Notes: generated by a model not told the origin, from the sequence alone. A stretch of DNA of 64,000 nucleotides from Acanthacorydalis orientalis (GCA_034766995.1 CM068314.1:41261808-41325807), one strand, 5' to 3'. Counted from the first letter of the stretch, positions 26,634 through 39,293 are shown. Numbers and translations: made by a program.

Positions 26634-27481
26634 TTACTAAATGCTTTTGTAAAATTAAAATGAATTTAGAATGTGTTCACAAATCAGATCTAGTAGCTAG
26701 GATTTTTTTTAATCTACATAAGATTATTTTGACATTGAAGAATAATTTATTATTATAAATAAATTCATTTATGTAAGTGAATTTAACCACAGTGATAAAT
26801 TGTAAATAATGGGTTTTTGATTTAAAAAAAATAGATGTAAAATTATAAACATAATCATATTATCGATAATTGCGAAATTTTTATTGAAATTGACATGTGT
26901 ATAAATATGTAAGTTAAGTATTTTTACAAATAAAATGTATCAAATTTAACAAATATTATCAATTGAAAGAAATTACTTATTATTAAAAAAGTGGTATTTC
27001 TAAACTTTTTTCTATCCAACTTTACTATCGATGATAATAAACAAATAAACTAAATATTTTGTAAAAACAATAAAGAGATGAGATTCATGTTCAGTCGTTG
27101 ACTTACTCTATCTTATATGTAAAAAAATATTTTTAAATAGAGATATAATCTGTTATGAAGCACAAAATTACTCGAAACATCGAATAGCTACGAACTAATT
27201 AGAGCACTATCTGCCTTATTACATTGATTTTATACACTGTGTAACTTTATTCTCTAAAATAACTAGAAAATATCCAATTTTACGACGCATGCTAATGATA
27301 GTCGTCGACGCACTCTTAAACTTCAAATAACCAACCAACTCAATTTTGAGTGAGGTAATCATGTATAAAATGCTGTACATGAATTTTAAGATTACAAAAA
27401 AAAAATAATTTTCGAAAAAGATTCAATATTGTTACATTGTTCGAATACTATTATAATAATGCGTTTTTAGAATCAATGTGT
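24664..27481. other. AT-rich desert
   Basis: Only the ATCC/TA microsatellite at 26.57 kb is supported. The frame at 25242-25433 (plus) is Phe/Leu-rich and probably random. Confidence 0.72.
26573..26630. repeat. (ATCC)n-(TA)n compound microsatellite
   Basis: CATCCATCCATCCAT passes directly into a TA run of about 42 bp. Confidence 0.95.
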
Positions 27482-27482
27482 G

Positions 27483-27484
<2 letters not shown>

Positions 27485-27548
<64 letters not shown>
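27485..27548. repeat. (TA)n microsatellite, about 64 bp
   Basis: Uninterrupted TA repeat 35 bp from the 79-bp mariner MITE, which itself inserts at TA. Confidence 0.97.
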
Positions 27549-27549
<1 letters not shown>

Positions 27550-27583
27550 CTTAATGATACCTTTCTTGCTTGAATAAAAAATA

Positions 27584-27662
27584 TTAGGTTGCTAGAAAAA
27601 TAATGTCGGTTTATGATCTTCCAATTCATAACAAAATCCTCAATTATTTTTCTACTGCCTAA
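27584..27662 (-). mobile_element. 79-bp mariner MITE (terminal repeats only)
   Basis: Left end TTAGGTTGCTAGAAAAATAA and right end, reverse-complemented, TTAGGCAGTAGAAAAATAAT. Both are flanked by TA (27582-27583 and 27663-27664). The bases after the left repeat (GGTTTATGATCTTCCAATT) match the 3'-terminal region of the 36.8-kb mariner derivative (CGTTTATGACCTCCAATTT). It therefore belongs to the same family but keeps only its ends. It lies 35 bp from a long (TA)n tract. Confidence 0.8.
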
Positions 27663-27664
27663 TA

Positions 27665-29289
27665 TAACATTTTTCTGATACAAGTAATAACAAATAATGT
27701 AATTAATTGAAAACTATTTCTGTGTGTAATTTATTGATAATTGTGTTAAATTAATAAAAGCACCATTAATAAAATATTTAATTTCTAATTCAGTAAGGAT
27801 GATCGACCATGCATAAATTCCATATTTCAAATATATAATCCAATCATAAAATCATTCATATTATATTTGTTATAATATGAATAAAATTTAGTTATTGAAA
27901 TAAATATAAATATTTTTATATCAGTTTCTAGTATATTAAATATATACGAAATCGTATATTAAGTAAATGACATAAAGTAGATAAATATTTTAGAAATATT
28001 TTAATTACACAAGTTTTATTGTATAATAATTTTTTACTTATTTATTACACTACTTTATGACATATGAATTAAATTAATTTTTTATTGATATGTATATATT
28101 GGAACGTGAATATTAATATAAATTGTGTAATATTTAGGTGTTACGGTAAATTGTATTGACTTGAATTATTTCAACACTTCGTACGTTAAATGAACATTAT
28201 AAATATATTAAATTAACGAAAATTGCTTACGGACAAACTATACAAACAATGAAAAAAATCTGTTCGGCTTTACTTAAAGGTTATTTTGATGAGAGATTTA
28301 GGTTTATCTTGGACGAGAATATGATTCTACTTCAAGGTTATAATCGAACGTTCTGAATTTTTATAGAAAAAGAAATATAGCATATTATAATATAATTAGT
28401 TATTGTTTTCTTATTGTAATTTACACACAATTACATTCGTGTTACATATATATGTAAGTATGTATGTAAAATAAAAAATATATTATTATAAAATCACAAG
28501 GTCGAAATTTGAATCCGGATCTTCTTTTGTGACTGATATTTAATATTTACTCAGAGCATCATAAAAGTTAGTAATAAAAAATATTTCGAAATAATGAATC
28601 AGAATATAAAATATGTTTAATCCGAGGCAAAATTATGAAAATTTTAATATAAATATTTGAATCAATGAATAACATTATATATTTTTTACATCGTATCTTA
28701 AATCACATTTATAGCAGTAAATCGTTTTTACTTTATAATTTCGTATAGTAGACTGCAGCCAGTATAGATAGAGGGTATTTCATTGTTGTCAAAGCTAATC
28801 GAAAGCTCCCGTTGACAAACATTTATATATTAATATTTTTTGACTCATATATTAATAGTAACAAAATAAATTATCAAGAAGCGAGACACACTAATATATG
28901 TTATTAAACTTTTTATTTTCATTTAAAGTTATAGTTTTTGTCAGTACGATTTAATTAATTTTCAAAAATGAATTTGAACTCTCCACACCTTATAGAAAAA
29001 AAATGTTGATTAAATATTTTAATAATCATTTTTGTTACAACGTTTCTTATATTTTGATAGCGATTTCATTATCCATAAAATACTAAGGTCCAAGAAAACG
29101 TCGAGTTTCAATTTTTCAATATTTGTTTTAGTCACTCTACTCAAGAAATCATTTTTCCATAAATGTGATTTTTAGTACTATGGCTAAATTTATTTCTACA
29201 ATTATTTTCTATATTTTAGTGGTTTGAAGTTGAACGTATCGTTATTAAAAAAAACCCACAAATCGCCTAATTATCAAAAGGAACAAAAA
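27665..29289. other. AT-rich desert
   Basis: No gene seen. A small GC-richer patch at 28750-28815 contains TTGTCAA and TTGACAA as a short inverted pair. Confidence 0.7.
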
Positions 29290-29362
29290 TTAATTATTGA
29301 ACAATTCAATTAATTTATTTTTGTGTTTAGAGAAAAGAATTCATTTGTGAATTCTACAATTA
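29290..29362. repeat. Fragment of the palindromic dispersed repeat
   Basis: AATTAATTATTGAACAATTC is followed by AGAGAAAAGAATTCATTTGT, paralleling the right end of the 29.7-kb copy in the same orientation. It lies about 365 bp from that copy and may be a separate insertion or an old partial duplication. Confidence 0.4.
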
Positions 29363-29726
29363 TTACTTATTTTACAATGTTAGAAAGGTGGAAGTTAAAA
29401 TATTTAGAATAGTTGAGGTAACTTCAATCTTCTAAACGTTTTTACATTATTAATTTAGTAAAACAATAAAATTTATAAATAAAATCTTATTTTTCAATTT
29501 TATTTTTTAAAAAAGCGACGTTGTTTTAAATACAGACGAAGTGAAATAAACAGATTAAATAAATTAGTTCAATGGTAATACACAGTAATAATTTTTAGGT
29601 TTTTTTTACAAAAAAAAACATTATAGTATCTGTCTTGTTTTGTAAAAACTGTCTTTAATAACAAATCAACTTATGATATTTTAATTGCGAAGCGTTGTAA
29701 GTTAATTAACAAAATATACTTTTAAA

Positions 29727-30025
29727 ATGATTTTTTTCTTCATTCCACAAACAATAAAAAAGTCTTTTTATTAAAAATGTTCTATAATTAAAAATTGGAA
29801 ATTTTCAATTATTGCTTTTGCGAATTTTCATGGTGATATCATCATTCTCATGTGTAGATTTTTTAAAAAGTATTTTGCTATACATTAAAGCTTTGAGAAT
29901 GATGTAATTGTCATTAAAATTCATATAAGCAACAATCAAAAATGATCAATAATCAATTATTGAACATTTCTTACACAAGTAGTTTATGAGATTAGAGAAA
30001 AATTCACTTGTGAAAGTGAATTTAT
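29727..30025. repeat. Palindromic dispersed repeat (MITE-like), copy with both arms
   Basis: Two inverted arms are visible: GATATCATCATTCTCA on the left and TGAGAATGATGTAATTG on the right. On the right arm the order is hairpin motif, ATCAAAAATGATCAATAATC, AGAGAAAAATTCAC and terminal TTGTGAAAGTGAATTT. The left arm ends with the weaker TTCCACAAAC. The same ordered motifs occur near 8.0, 18.1, 29.3 and 33.7 kb. No coding capacity, so a non-autonomous DNA transposon is the simplest reading. Confidence 0.6.
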
Positions 30026-30928
30026 CAACAGTTTCAGAATTATATTGTGTTAAAAAATATATTTTAATACTTAAATTCATATATTTATAAGTTTTAAATT
30101 AGTTTATATATCTTATATAAGAATTGTTTGGCAGATTTTTGTAGAAACCAATTATATTGGTCCATAAATAATGTAATTATTAATAAAAATATTAATAACA
30201 TTGATTCAGCCTAGTTATGTATACAAAACATGAAAATCTACAATTAATTGTTAAACACAGAAACACAAAAAAAATACACGACATACATTCGTTTTGTAAT
30301 AAATGAAAGAAAATGGATTAGAGAATAATATATGTACGCAAGTTAATAAAAAGATAGTCAACGTAACTGCTGATAGAAAAATAAATAAATACACAGATAT
30401 GTTTTAACGAATAACAAACGATTCCGTTTTAAACTGGTTCAATTGTAATATACATTTATAATTCAATCGTGAAACGTATGATAAAAGGAAACAAATTATT
30501 AGTAACCTTGTTCAATAATTAACTACATGCTTCTCGAAAGGTAAGATGTTTAATTATTTAAATGTCACGATTGTTTTTATTTACTTTATACTTTTGTGAT
30601 TGACCATTGTTAAATAGAACGGTGTATTTATATCTGTTGAAAAATAATTGGTAGTATAAAACTATTAAATTTTGTTATAAACTAATAAAAAAATTATAAA
30701 AAAATAATAACATATGTACGGAATAATTATTTTCTTTGAATTAATCCAACAATAATTATTTTACTTATTACCTCATTTGAAATTGAAACGGCGTCGAAAG
30801 CAAGTATGTATCATTTTTTAATCAAAATAGAAAGCTACTAATTGACAGAATGTATATCTTAATTAGTTTTCATTTTTGTTTCGTTTTATTAAAAATAATA
30901 ATTTACATCATTGATTGCATTTATTTGC

Positions 30929-30930
<2 letters not shown>

Positions 30931-30983
<53 letters not shown>
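30931..30983. repeat. (TA)n microsatellite, about 53 bp
   Basis: Uninterrupted TA repeat. Confidence 0.97.
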
Positions 30984-30985
<2 letters not shown>

Positions 30986-32342
30986 GTAAGATTGTGTCTA
31001 TTATTAGATTGTTAATTTTTAATTTTTTTATAGTAGAGGTTTAATGTATCATAAATATAGATTTATTTTTTAAATGTGTTAAAAGTAATTATATCTTAAT
31101 AACACAAAAAAAAATATTTATCATTTATTTAGATTATTAGTGATTAAATTATAGATAAATTATTAGAAAATTCCGGAAATGTAAATATTATTTGAAAGTA
31201 TCAAACAAAACATAATTATTTTTATTTGCACATTTTTTTATCTCTAATATATTGATATAATATAATATTAGCTTATTATAATGAGAAATATAAAACATGA
31301 GATTAAAACATATTATTAAGAAAGAGTTTTTTTCTAATAAAAGTTACCACATTAATATTTTTTATAGCTGTTACAATGAAGACAATCATTTTTAGAACAA
31401 TTATTCCTTTATTGTAATAGATGTATTTCTCATTTAGCAGTATTATAATTGATAATTAGTTAAGAAGAAAAAATAATATTAGGCATTTGTAAACAAAAAT
31501 AAAAATTATTGTTCCTTTTTTAAAAAAAAACATGTTTTTTGTATGAAAATCGAAATTAAAATATAAAGTAACTATAAATTTAATCACTGTAAAAAATGAA
31601 TATATTATTTGTTTAAGAAATCTTTAAAAATCTATTAACCAATCTTTATTTATACTTCTACTGAATTTAATTACTTGACATATAGTAAACAGATTCATCG
31701 CTAAAAATAAGAATATGCAAAAAATATCATTTTTTGTACATTTTTATACATTAATGTCACGAACTCTGCAATTTAACTTACATCCACTTGTATTAATAAA
31801 ACGTTACTCTGAATGCAATCCAATAAATTTAAAATGAGATTATTTAATTCACTGTCGTCATTCATTTTAGTAACGAAACATTGAATGTTTTCTTTAGTTT
31901 CACTTTATTTATGTTATACATTTAATTACATTACAAAAACTTCAATGCTAAATACACAATATTCATGAAATAATTTGCATTTTACTTACATTAAATATTA
32001 TCTAATTTAATATATTAAGTATCTTTAATTACTTCAGTTATGTACTGTTAAATATTTTAATACAACTATACACTAATATATAATGTAGTAAAGAAAAAAA
32101 GATATTTAAATATTTTATGAATTGCTTACGATTGTTTTATAAGATCGTTATATGAGTTAATATACTTATACAACATACAAATTCACATAAATAATTCAAA
32201 AAGTGAAAACATTAACAAAAATAGAGCATATAAAAAATTTAAGTATTGAAATACATAATTACAGATTTTAGTTTTTATGTATATTTCAGTGGTTAGACAG
32301 AATTTATTTATAATAAGTACAAAAGATAGTAAATTGTAAAAG

Positions 32343-32346
<4 letters not shown>

Positions 32347-32383
<37 letters not shown>
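32347..32383. repeat. (TA)n microsatellite
   Basis: Uninterrupted TA repeat of about 37 bp. Confidence 0.96.
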
Positions 32384-32388
<5 letters not shown>

Positions 32389-32516
32389 TGTCAAGAAAAA
32401 ATACTACAAATTATTATAATTAAGTTCAAAATACGTCTGATCCAATGAGTATTTTATTTAATAGAAGTGATTTCAATGCTTGATAATTATTTCAAAATAG
32501 TGTAAATGGTATGGTG

Positions 32517-32549
32517 TAAAATAACACCGTTAAAAATGGTGTTATTTTC
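32517..32549. repeat. Short hairpin
   Basis: TAAAATAACACC pairs with GGTGTTATTTTC (11 of 12 bases) around a nine-base loop. It could be a small palindromic insertion; nothing similar was seen elsewhere. Confidence 0.5.
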
Positions 32550-32965
32550 AAATAATTGCATTTTTCTTCAAACATATTGATTATAACTATATTTTTATTA
32601 TTATTTTGTGAACTTTAGTAATTTATTATTGATTTTATTTTACTTAAAGGTCTACTTATTAAATCTGATTCAAAATATTTTTTTTTGTATTTTTTAAAAG
32701 TACATATTTATTCTATGCAATGTATTTAAAAACTTCAAGGTAAAATGACTTATTTTTGACTGAAAATGATAAAAATAATTTATTTTTCTCTCATAAAAAA
32801 TGAACTAATTTAAAATGTTGATCTTGATAATTGTATATGTATTGTGTAAAATATTTTATGAAGTACACGAACAATTGTAAGAAAGTTTAAAAAATATTAT
32901 ATATAAGGATATGGAGTATATTTGAAAAATATTTCAAATAATAAATTTTGTGTATGATTAGAATG

Positions 32966-32970
<5 letters not shown>

Positions 32971-33020
<50 letters not shown>
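32971..33020. repeat. (TA)n microsatellite
   Basis: Uninterrupted TA repeat of about 50 bp. Confidence 0.96.
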
Positions 33021-33025
<5 letters not shown>

Positions 33026-33717
33026 TATTAATATTTATACATATAGCATCATGTGATCAATATAACCAAGTCGTATTGCATTAATTAACGAATAGTTTAA
33101 AACAAAATAAAGGTGAAACTCGATAATAGAGTTTAATCGCTTCAGAATGACCTTTGATAATTGCAGCGTTTACTTAAAAGGACATCAGTTTCCGTTTTCA
33201 ATAAATTGCTGTTCATTTATTAATTTTAATATAGATATTTAATATTTTTATTTCAAAATGATTAATAATAATGATTCTTGATTTTTTGTGTTTAATATAG
33301 ATTTAAAATATAATAAGTAATAAAAAAATGAATATTACTTTTGTAACTAACTTTGTTACATCCTTTTCAATTCGTATTCGATACTTGGTTGTTATGAGAC
33401 GTTCTTGCCATGAACAGAAATTGCACTGTTATCCATGTGTAATGTTAGTTAGTTATTTAAGGTTTAAGGGTGCATCGACAACTAAGGCTATTAACGCCCG
33501 AACCCATATCTAATATGATGTGTATATATATATATATATCATGTGTAAATTAAACTATGTATTTATTAACATTTAAATAAAAAACATTTAATTTTATTGT
33601 ACTAAATTTTGTGTCTCAAATTATTTTAATTTATTTGAAAAATATTTTCATAAGGTGTCTTTATCATATAAGACACAAAATATAGTTTTGGCAATGTCGT
33701 TAAATATATTTTCACAA

Positions 33718-33966
33718 TTTAATTTTTTATTCTTTCACAAATCACACGTTTTTCATGATAAAAATGATCAAATAATTATTTATTTTTGATTTTCTTTTTT
33801 GAAAACGTTAAAATATTGAAAAAAATGAATGTTTCTTTGTACTTAAAAGCTATGCGTCATCGAGATAAGTATAATAATAAAAAATCAATAATTAATTACT
33901 GGATATTTTTGAACAGAAGTTACTGTTGTTTTTGTGATACGAAATTTCGTTGTGAAAGTTAAATTA
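33718..33966. repeat. Palindromic dispersed repeat (MITE-like), second two-armed copy
   Basis: The left end has CTTTCACAAATCACACG and the right end TTGTGAAAGTTAAATT. Inside are the family motifs AAATGATCAAATAATTATT on the left and ATCAATAATTAATTACTGG on the right. GCGTCATCGAGATAAG, equivalent to the GATGACG core of other copies, lies between them. Length is about 250 bp. Confidence 0.52.
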
Positions 33967-35141
33967 GTCATAATACAAAAAATCTTGTGCGAAAACAGAA
34001 TATTAATTTAAATATTTTGTGTAATCACATCTTAAAAAGTTCCGATTATTAATACAGTTTCATCTGAAATAAAATGATACGAGCTTTAAATTAATAGACT
34101 TCTCTTATCAATGAATACTTATACCTTACATTATACTTATAAGTAAATTTAGAATTAAAATTTTAAACTTATAATATAAGAATATATATATATGTACTGT
34201 TAGAATGTATAATTATATTTCTTAACTTTTGTCTTATTTCGTTATTTTGAAAGAATTAATTTATATTAATTATAGAAATAATAAATATCTAGAGTGTATA
34301 TATATATAATGACATTCTTTGGTGATATTCTAAAAATCGAGTTAAAAGAGCATTTAAAAAGAAATAAATTGTAATTTAGCCTAATAGTACTTATATAAAA
34401 AAAAAATACTTGTACATAATTAGCTGTACATATAACGTCAAAAAGAGGAAGTAGTCTAAAACATACAGTACTAAGAATATGCATAATTTTATATTTTTCT
34501 ATTGTTTAAGCAGTATTTGTATGTTTTATTAGTCGAATTATCATCTTTTAAAAAGATGTATTATTTTATTTGTTTTATAGATTGATCAACTAATTTAATA
34601 GCTACAATATAAAATTAAAATAAATCGTTCTAAATGTTTCGAATGTCAGATATGTGTGATATAAATTCGTGTCAGAAAAAATCTAGACCACAGATTTTAT
34701 GTATAGAATATTATTAATTGTTGATCTATATAATGTTCTTATAAATTAAAATATTTATTGATAAATAATTAGATTATAATGTTGAAGGCCATTAAATATA
34801 CACAGTATAAACTAAACTCATAAAAAATGGTAATGTGTTTCAGCTTTGATCGATAACTGCTTCGTACAATACATATTTGGTATAATGACTAGTGTGAGAA
34901 TTTGTGTCGAGTCTATAAAAAAATATAATATAAACTGAAAATCTACTGAACATGCATTAATTTCACAAGTTTACAAGCGTTTATCCGGCTTTTAATAGTA
35001 TTTATAGTCTATTAGCTTCATACTTCGTTTTTTTTTATTGCTACACCTTTGTTGAATTATTGAAAAGTATAATTTTATAGCAATTCACGGTCATTTTTTT
35101 CCTTCGGTTGTTTTATTGTGTATTAGTACCGTTTAATATGA

Positions 35142-35146
<5 letters not shown>

Positions 35147-35210
<64 letters not shown>
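35147..35210. repeat. (TA)n microsatellite, about 64 bp
   Basis: Uninterrupted TA repeat preceding the AGTTACAAA duplication. Confidence 0.97.
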
Positions 35211-35212
<2 letters not shown>

Positions 35213-35213
<1 letters not shown>

Positions 35214-35277
35214 GTTACAAATAAGTTAAATGTATATAAAATAGTAAAAGAACAGTTACAAACAAGTTAAATTAATA
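35213..35277. repeat. Near-tandem duplication
   Basis: AGTTACAAATAAGTTAAAT recurs about 42 bp later as AGTTACAAACAAGTTAAAT, immediately after a long (TA)n tract. Confidence 0.55.
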
Positions 35278-35850
35278 TCGATCTATTAATGAATCAAACT
35301 ATATTTTATAAATAATGGCGATTATGACATGATTTATGTATTTATTTAGAAAATCGAATTATATAAGACATGTAGAGTATATTTCTAACGAGTCGTACTA
35401 CATTAATGACTTTTATAATTACTTACATATGAGTATATTTGCGTCTACGAATATGAGTTTGTTATGAATATATGTATGAGTGTGTGTCATATATGACGTA
35501 TTTATAATACACGGACTGAATTTACTTTACGTTCGTGACAGATAAAATGGCTACAATAGGCACAAGCATATGTAGAGCAAGTATGGCAGAAAACCAGTTT
35601 TTTAATGCATGTAAAAACAGGCAATCACTTTTACTTAATGTACAAAACCCACAGTTTGTGTCAATGACCTATTACTGGACAGGAAGAGGATTTGTCCACA
35701 CGAAATGTTAAATTTTTTTCAAGAAGTAATTATTTTTTTAAATATTTTTGTAAAAAGTAATTATTAACAATACTTATATCAGTTCTAGGGTACTGATATA
35801 AATATTAAATAATTAAATATTTTAAATTTATTATATCAGTTCATAGCTAA

Positions 35851-35858
<8 letters not shown>

Positions 35859-35911
<53 letters not shown>
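35859..35911. repeat. (TA)n microsatellite
   Basis: Uninterrupted TA repeat of about 53 bp. Confidence 0.96.
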
Positions 35912-35914
<3 letters not shown>

Positions 35915-36814
35915 AATACGTAGCTAACAAACTTAGTAAATTTTAATAGTTAGTAGTTAATTTTAAAATATGTATTATTAATAATTTATTATGTATTATT
36001 AATAATCATATGTCAAATATATCAAAATATATTCGAGTTTAAACCTGAGATTTTGAAATATATAAATTTAGTGTTTTAACGAATTAATAAGTTTATTACA
36101 AATATTTTCCAAGTTATATTGGATTTTTAAATTTAGAATTTCAATTTAAAATTTCAAATGATAAATATTAATCAAGTTTTTTTTATGAACAAGTGGCACT
36201 ATTTAATTCTTATTTTTATTTCAGTATAAATTATTATTTTAATTCTTGTATACATATTTGAAATTTACAATTGAATAGATTTCATGGATTTGCATTATTG
36301 GCGCATTTAAATATTGATTATTATACTCCTTCATTTTTTTAGAAAAAAATACAAAATTGTATAAAAAGTATTAATTGTGAATATAAAAAAAGATTTAAAT
36401 AGAAGAAATATATTTTAAGTAATATAGAATTATATATTTGTTAACTTACTTGTTCATACTTTCTCTGATAAAGAATAAATTATATCGTTATAGTCGGTAT
36501 TAATTATAAGATAGGGTTCTACTAATAATATCACCAATATATTTATCCAGTATTGTTTTAATGTGAACCTTAATCATATTTTTATTTTTTTAACAATAAA
36601 AAACTTCGTCTCATCGAACAGTTTATTAAATGTGTACATAAAAATATTTTCAAAATAATATTAATATTTGGATATTAGATTTAGTTAATTATCAGGGTAA
36701 AAAGTTGTCATATGGAATAATCATGCATTTTATGATTTTAAATTTAAATGAAGTTTAAAAAAAATATTTAATTTAGTGCTTCTTAATGTACCCAATATCA
36801 TCCTACAGTAAATA

Positions 36815-37370
36815 TTAGGTTGGTAGAAAAACAATTACCGTTTATGACCTCCAATTTATATACATTTTTTAATTTAAGTGGTTTTAAGTGGTTCAGAAGT
36901 GTTGGTTGACTAATGCTAAACTTTTGTGCAAGCTCTCGAATTATTGTGCGTGGTTCTGATTCAACCAAAGGCCTTCACCTGGTCGTTATGAACTGAAGAA
37001 GGACACGCGTGGCCTTCTTCATCTTCAAGGCTCTCGTCCCCAGAACGAAAATTTTGGAACCACCATTGTACCGTACATTCCTTAACAGAACCCACATTAA
37101 AATCATAATTTAGTTTACGAGCAGTTTCTGCTGTTTTACCACCGGTTTTAAACTCGTACAAAAAATGCTCTTGTTTTCTTCTTTAATTCAATAGCCCGAT
37201 TTGAAATAAAATTAATAATAAAACCAAAGTCGATGTTACCAAAATACAGAATGAAAAATGCACTTTAAGATGATATTTACCTGATAACACGATAAAATGA
37301 TACTTGCATTGAAAAAAAATAAGGTTAGAATTCAGAAAACAAAAACCGTAATTATTTTCCTACCACCTAA
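36815..37370 (-). mobile_element. Mariner deletion derivative (copy A, 556 bp)
   Basis: Terminal inverted repeats are visible: plus-strand start TTAGGTTGGTAGAAAAACAA, and the right end reverse-complemented TTAGGTGGTAGGAAAATAAT. Both are flanked by TA duplications (36813-36814 and 37371-37372). On the minus strand it carries a 5' leader, the transposase N-terminal third and then the 3' end. The internal segment is missing, with the junction just after the minus-strand sequence AAATTAAAAAATG near 36860. The same junction occurs in the copy at 10.6-11.0 kb, so the deletion predates amplification. Confidence 0.88.
36870..37188 (-). pseudogene. Mariner transposase N-terminal fragment
   Basis: The minus-strand translation reads QEHFLYEFKTGGKTAETARK, then VQWWFQNFRSGDESLEDEEG. 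These are the paired helix-turn-helix DNA-binding blocks typical of cecropia/mellifera-type mariners. The expected start codon is changed to AAG (compare ATG in the 10.7-kb copy). A frameshift after VKAF leads to a continuing frame VESEPRTIIRELAQKFSISQ, and the protein is truncated before the catalytic domain. The DNA-binding domain is the only part left. Confidence 0.85.
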
Positions 37371-37756
37371 TAATTTGTTTGGTTTAGTACATTGTTTATA
37401 TTCGTTACTAATATGTAATATGCATTACTGCCTTTAACTGGATATAACTTTTATCTTAAGATAGGCGATTTTAATTATAACAAATGTAGAAGAAAATATA
37501 ATTAAATTAGCTGAAATGTATCAAGAGGAAATATTTCAATAAAGCAATGTATTTAAAAAATGAATATATTAGTGAAGAAATATTTAAGTAACAAATAATT
37601 AATTTTCAATTTCTTTATTTGTAATAATCATTGTAGTTATAATAATTTACAAAAATCACGTTTATACAAAAATATACTTTTACATTTATCTTTTTTGTTA
37701 TAATGAATGAGCTACAGATGCCTTGAAAATATAAGAGTAAATTAAAAGAACATAGT

Positions 37757-37761
<5 letters not shown>

Positions 37762-37813
<52 letters not shown>
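37762..37813. repeat. (TA)n microsatellite
   Basis: Uninterrupted TA repeat about 390 bp right of the 36.8-kb mariner derivative. Confidence 0.96.
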
Positions 37814-37816
<3 letters not shown>

Positions 37817-38070
37817 ATTAATTTTGAGTAAAGTAGGTGTCAATTTGAAATATTTGTTATAAAAATGAGGCGTTTGTCTCACCAAGGTAAATAATCACTA
37901 ATTAAGTAGGTACTTTGTTAAATTACTATATTTTTATATTTTTGTTAAAAGAATTTGTGATTTAGTTTATATATTCACAGCGGTTTCAAATAAGATACAA
38001 TATTATTATACAGAATATTTTAGTTTTGAAATACCAATTGATATTGAGATTTATCAACCACCTAGTTTGA

Positions 38071-38073
<3 letters not shown>

Positions 38074-38118
<45 letters not shown>
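38074..38118. repeat. (TA)n microsatellite
   Basis: Uninterrupted TA repeat of about 45 bp. Confidence 0.96.
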
Positions 38119-38121
<3 letters not shown>

Positions 38122-39068
38122 TTCTATTACGTATAAAATATAAATTTTATGTTTAATAATAATTTTTTAAATAAATATTATTAATAATATTTAGTTTTTG
38201 TACAATGAGTATAATGTTATTAACATTTTTTGAGGTAATTTCTATGTTTGTAAAAAAACCTAAGTAAGAAAGTTAAATTTATATAAATATTTAATTTATA
38301 GTGTGTATATATATATATATATATAATCTTTTATAAGTTTAATGAATTAAGATTCTAGACATATTAATATATACAATGTCAGTTGTTAGCTTCTTTTTTT
38401 TCTAGGAAATGTAAATTACAGTGTTTTTTAATTATCTTTTTATATTATTACTTTCTGTTTGCATCATTTTTTAGGGAACATACTTTTGAGATGTCTGATG
38501 AATTGAGTACTCGGTATTATACTAAAGACGTATTTGTTAACTAGGTCTCTAGTTTTTTTTTCATTTTATTACTTTTTTGATTTAAGTTATTTTGAACACT
38601 GTCAAGATCGAAATTTATTTTACTTTCGAGACAATTACTTTCGAAATGAAATATGACATACATATTTTATAAAACCTGATTTGAAGTCATGACACATTGA
38701 TCCTTAACATTTTGCAAGCATTACTATGATATGCATACATATTCATACATTTTTCAAAACTTTTTTCTTTGCAAAATATAACTTATGTAGATATTCAGTT
38801 AAAATATAACCAAAAAATGTTTATTGTAAGTGAAATATATTAAAAAAAATATGAACTGTTATTAATTTTTAACTACTTTCTAGTGGTTTGGTTTATAAAA
38901 AAACATCTATAAACAATTAACGTCTCAATAAATTAATAACAACTTAACTAATATTGCACCAAATGTTCCAAAATTGACTCGTAAGAGATTAAAAGGGAAA
39001 TAGAGTAACTCAAATGACAATAAAAAAAGTTGTTAATAGGATTAAATTTAAATAGTACATAATTTGAA

Positions 39069-39070
<2 letters not shown>

Positions 39071-39107
<37 letters not shown>
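39071..39107. repeat. (TA)n microsatellite
   Basis: Uninterrupted TA repeat just left of the direct-repeat cluster. Confidence 0.95.
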
Positions 39108-39109
<2 letters not shown>

Positions 39110-39136
39110 GAAAATTGTCCACAAAAAAAATTATAA

Positions 39137-39262
39137 AAGAACTACGTTGTAAAAAATAATCTATTTGCAAGAATGTTTATATAGACATACTAACATAAAT
39201 ACATAAAACAACATGTTTCGATATATCTGCGATAATGATTATATAAACATCATAACACACAT

Positions 39263-39293
<31 letters not shown>

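Larger units (their letters stand above)
30026..33717. other. AT-rich desert with TA tracts and one open patch
   Basis: A slightly GC-richer patch at 33340-33515 gives a 61-codon plus-strand frame with Arg/Cys/Ser content and the tail KGASTTKAINARTH. It has no recognised domain and may be a decayed mobile-element or gene fragment. Confidence 0.6.
33967..36814. other. AT-rich desert
   Basis: Two long TA tracts and a local duplication. The segment 35530-35700 is slightly GC-richer, but no open frame is worth noting. Confidence 0.7.
37373..39070. other. AT-rich desert
   Basis: Microsatellites at 37.76, 38.07 and 38.31 kb only. Confidence 0.75.

Noticed and set aside
27432..27683. 83-codon minus-strand frame
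   Set aside because: It spans a TA array and the mariner MITE; its start codon lies in the MITE flank.
28500..28525. TTTGAATCCGGATC as tRNA T-arm fragment
   Set aside because: No cloverleaf can be folded around it.
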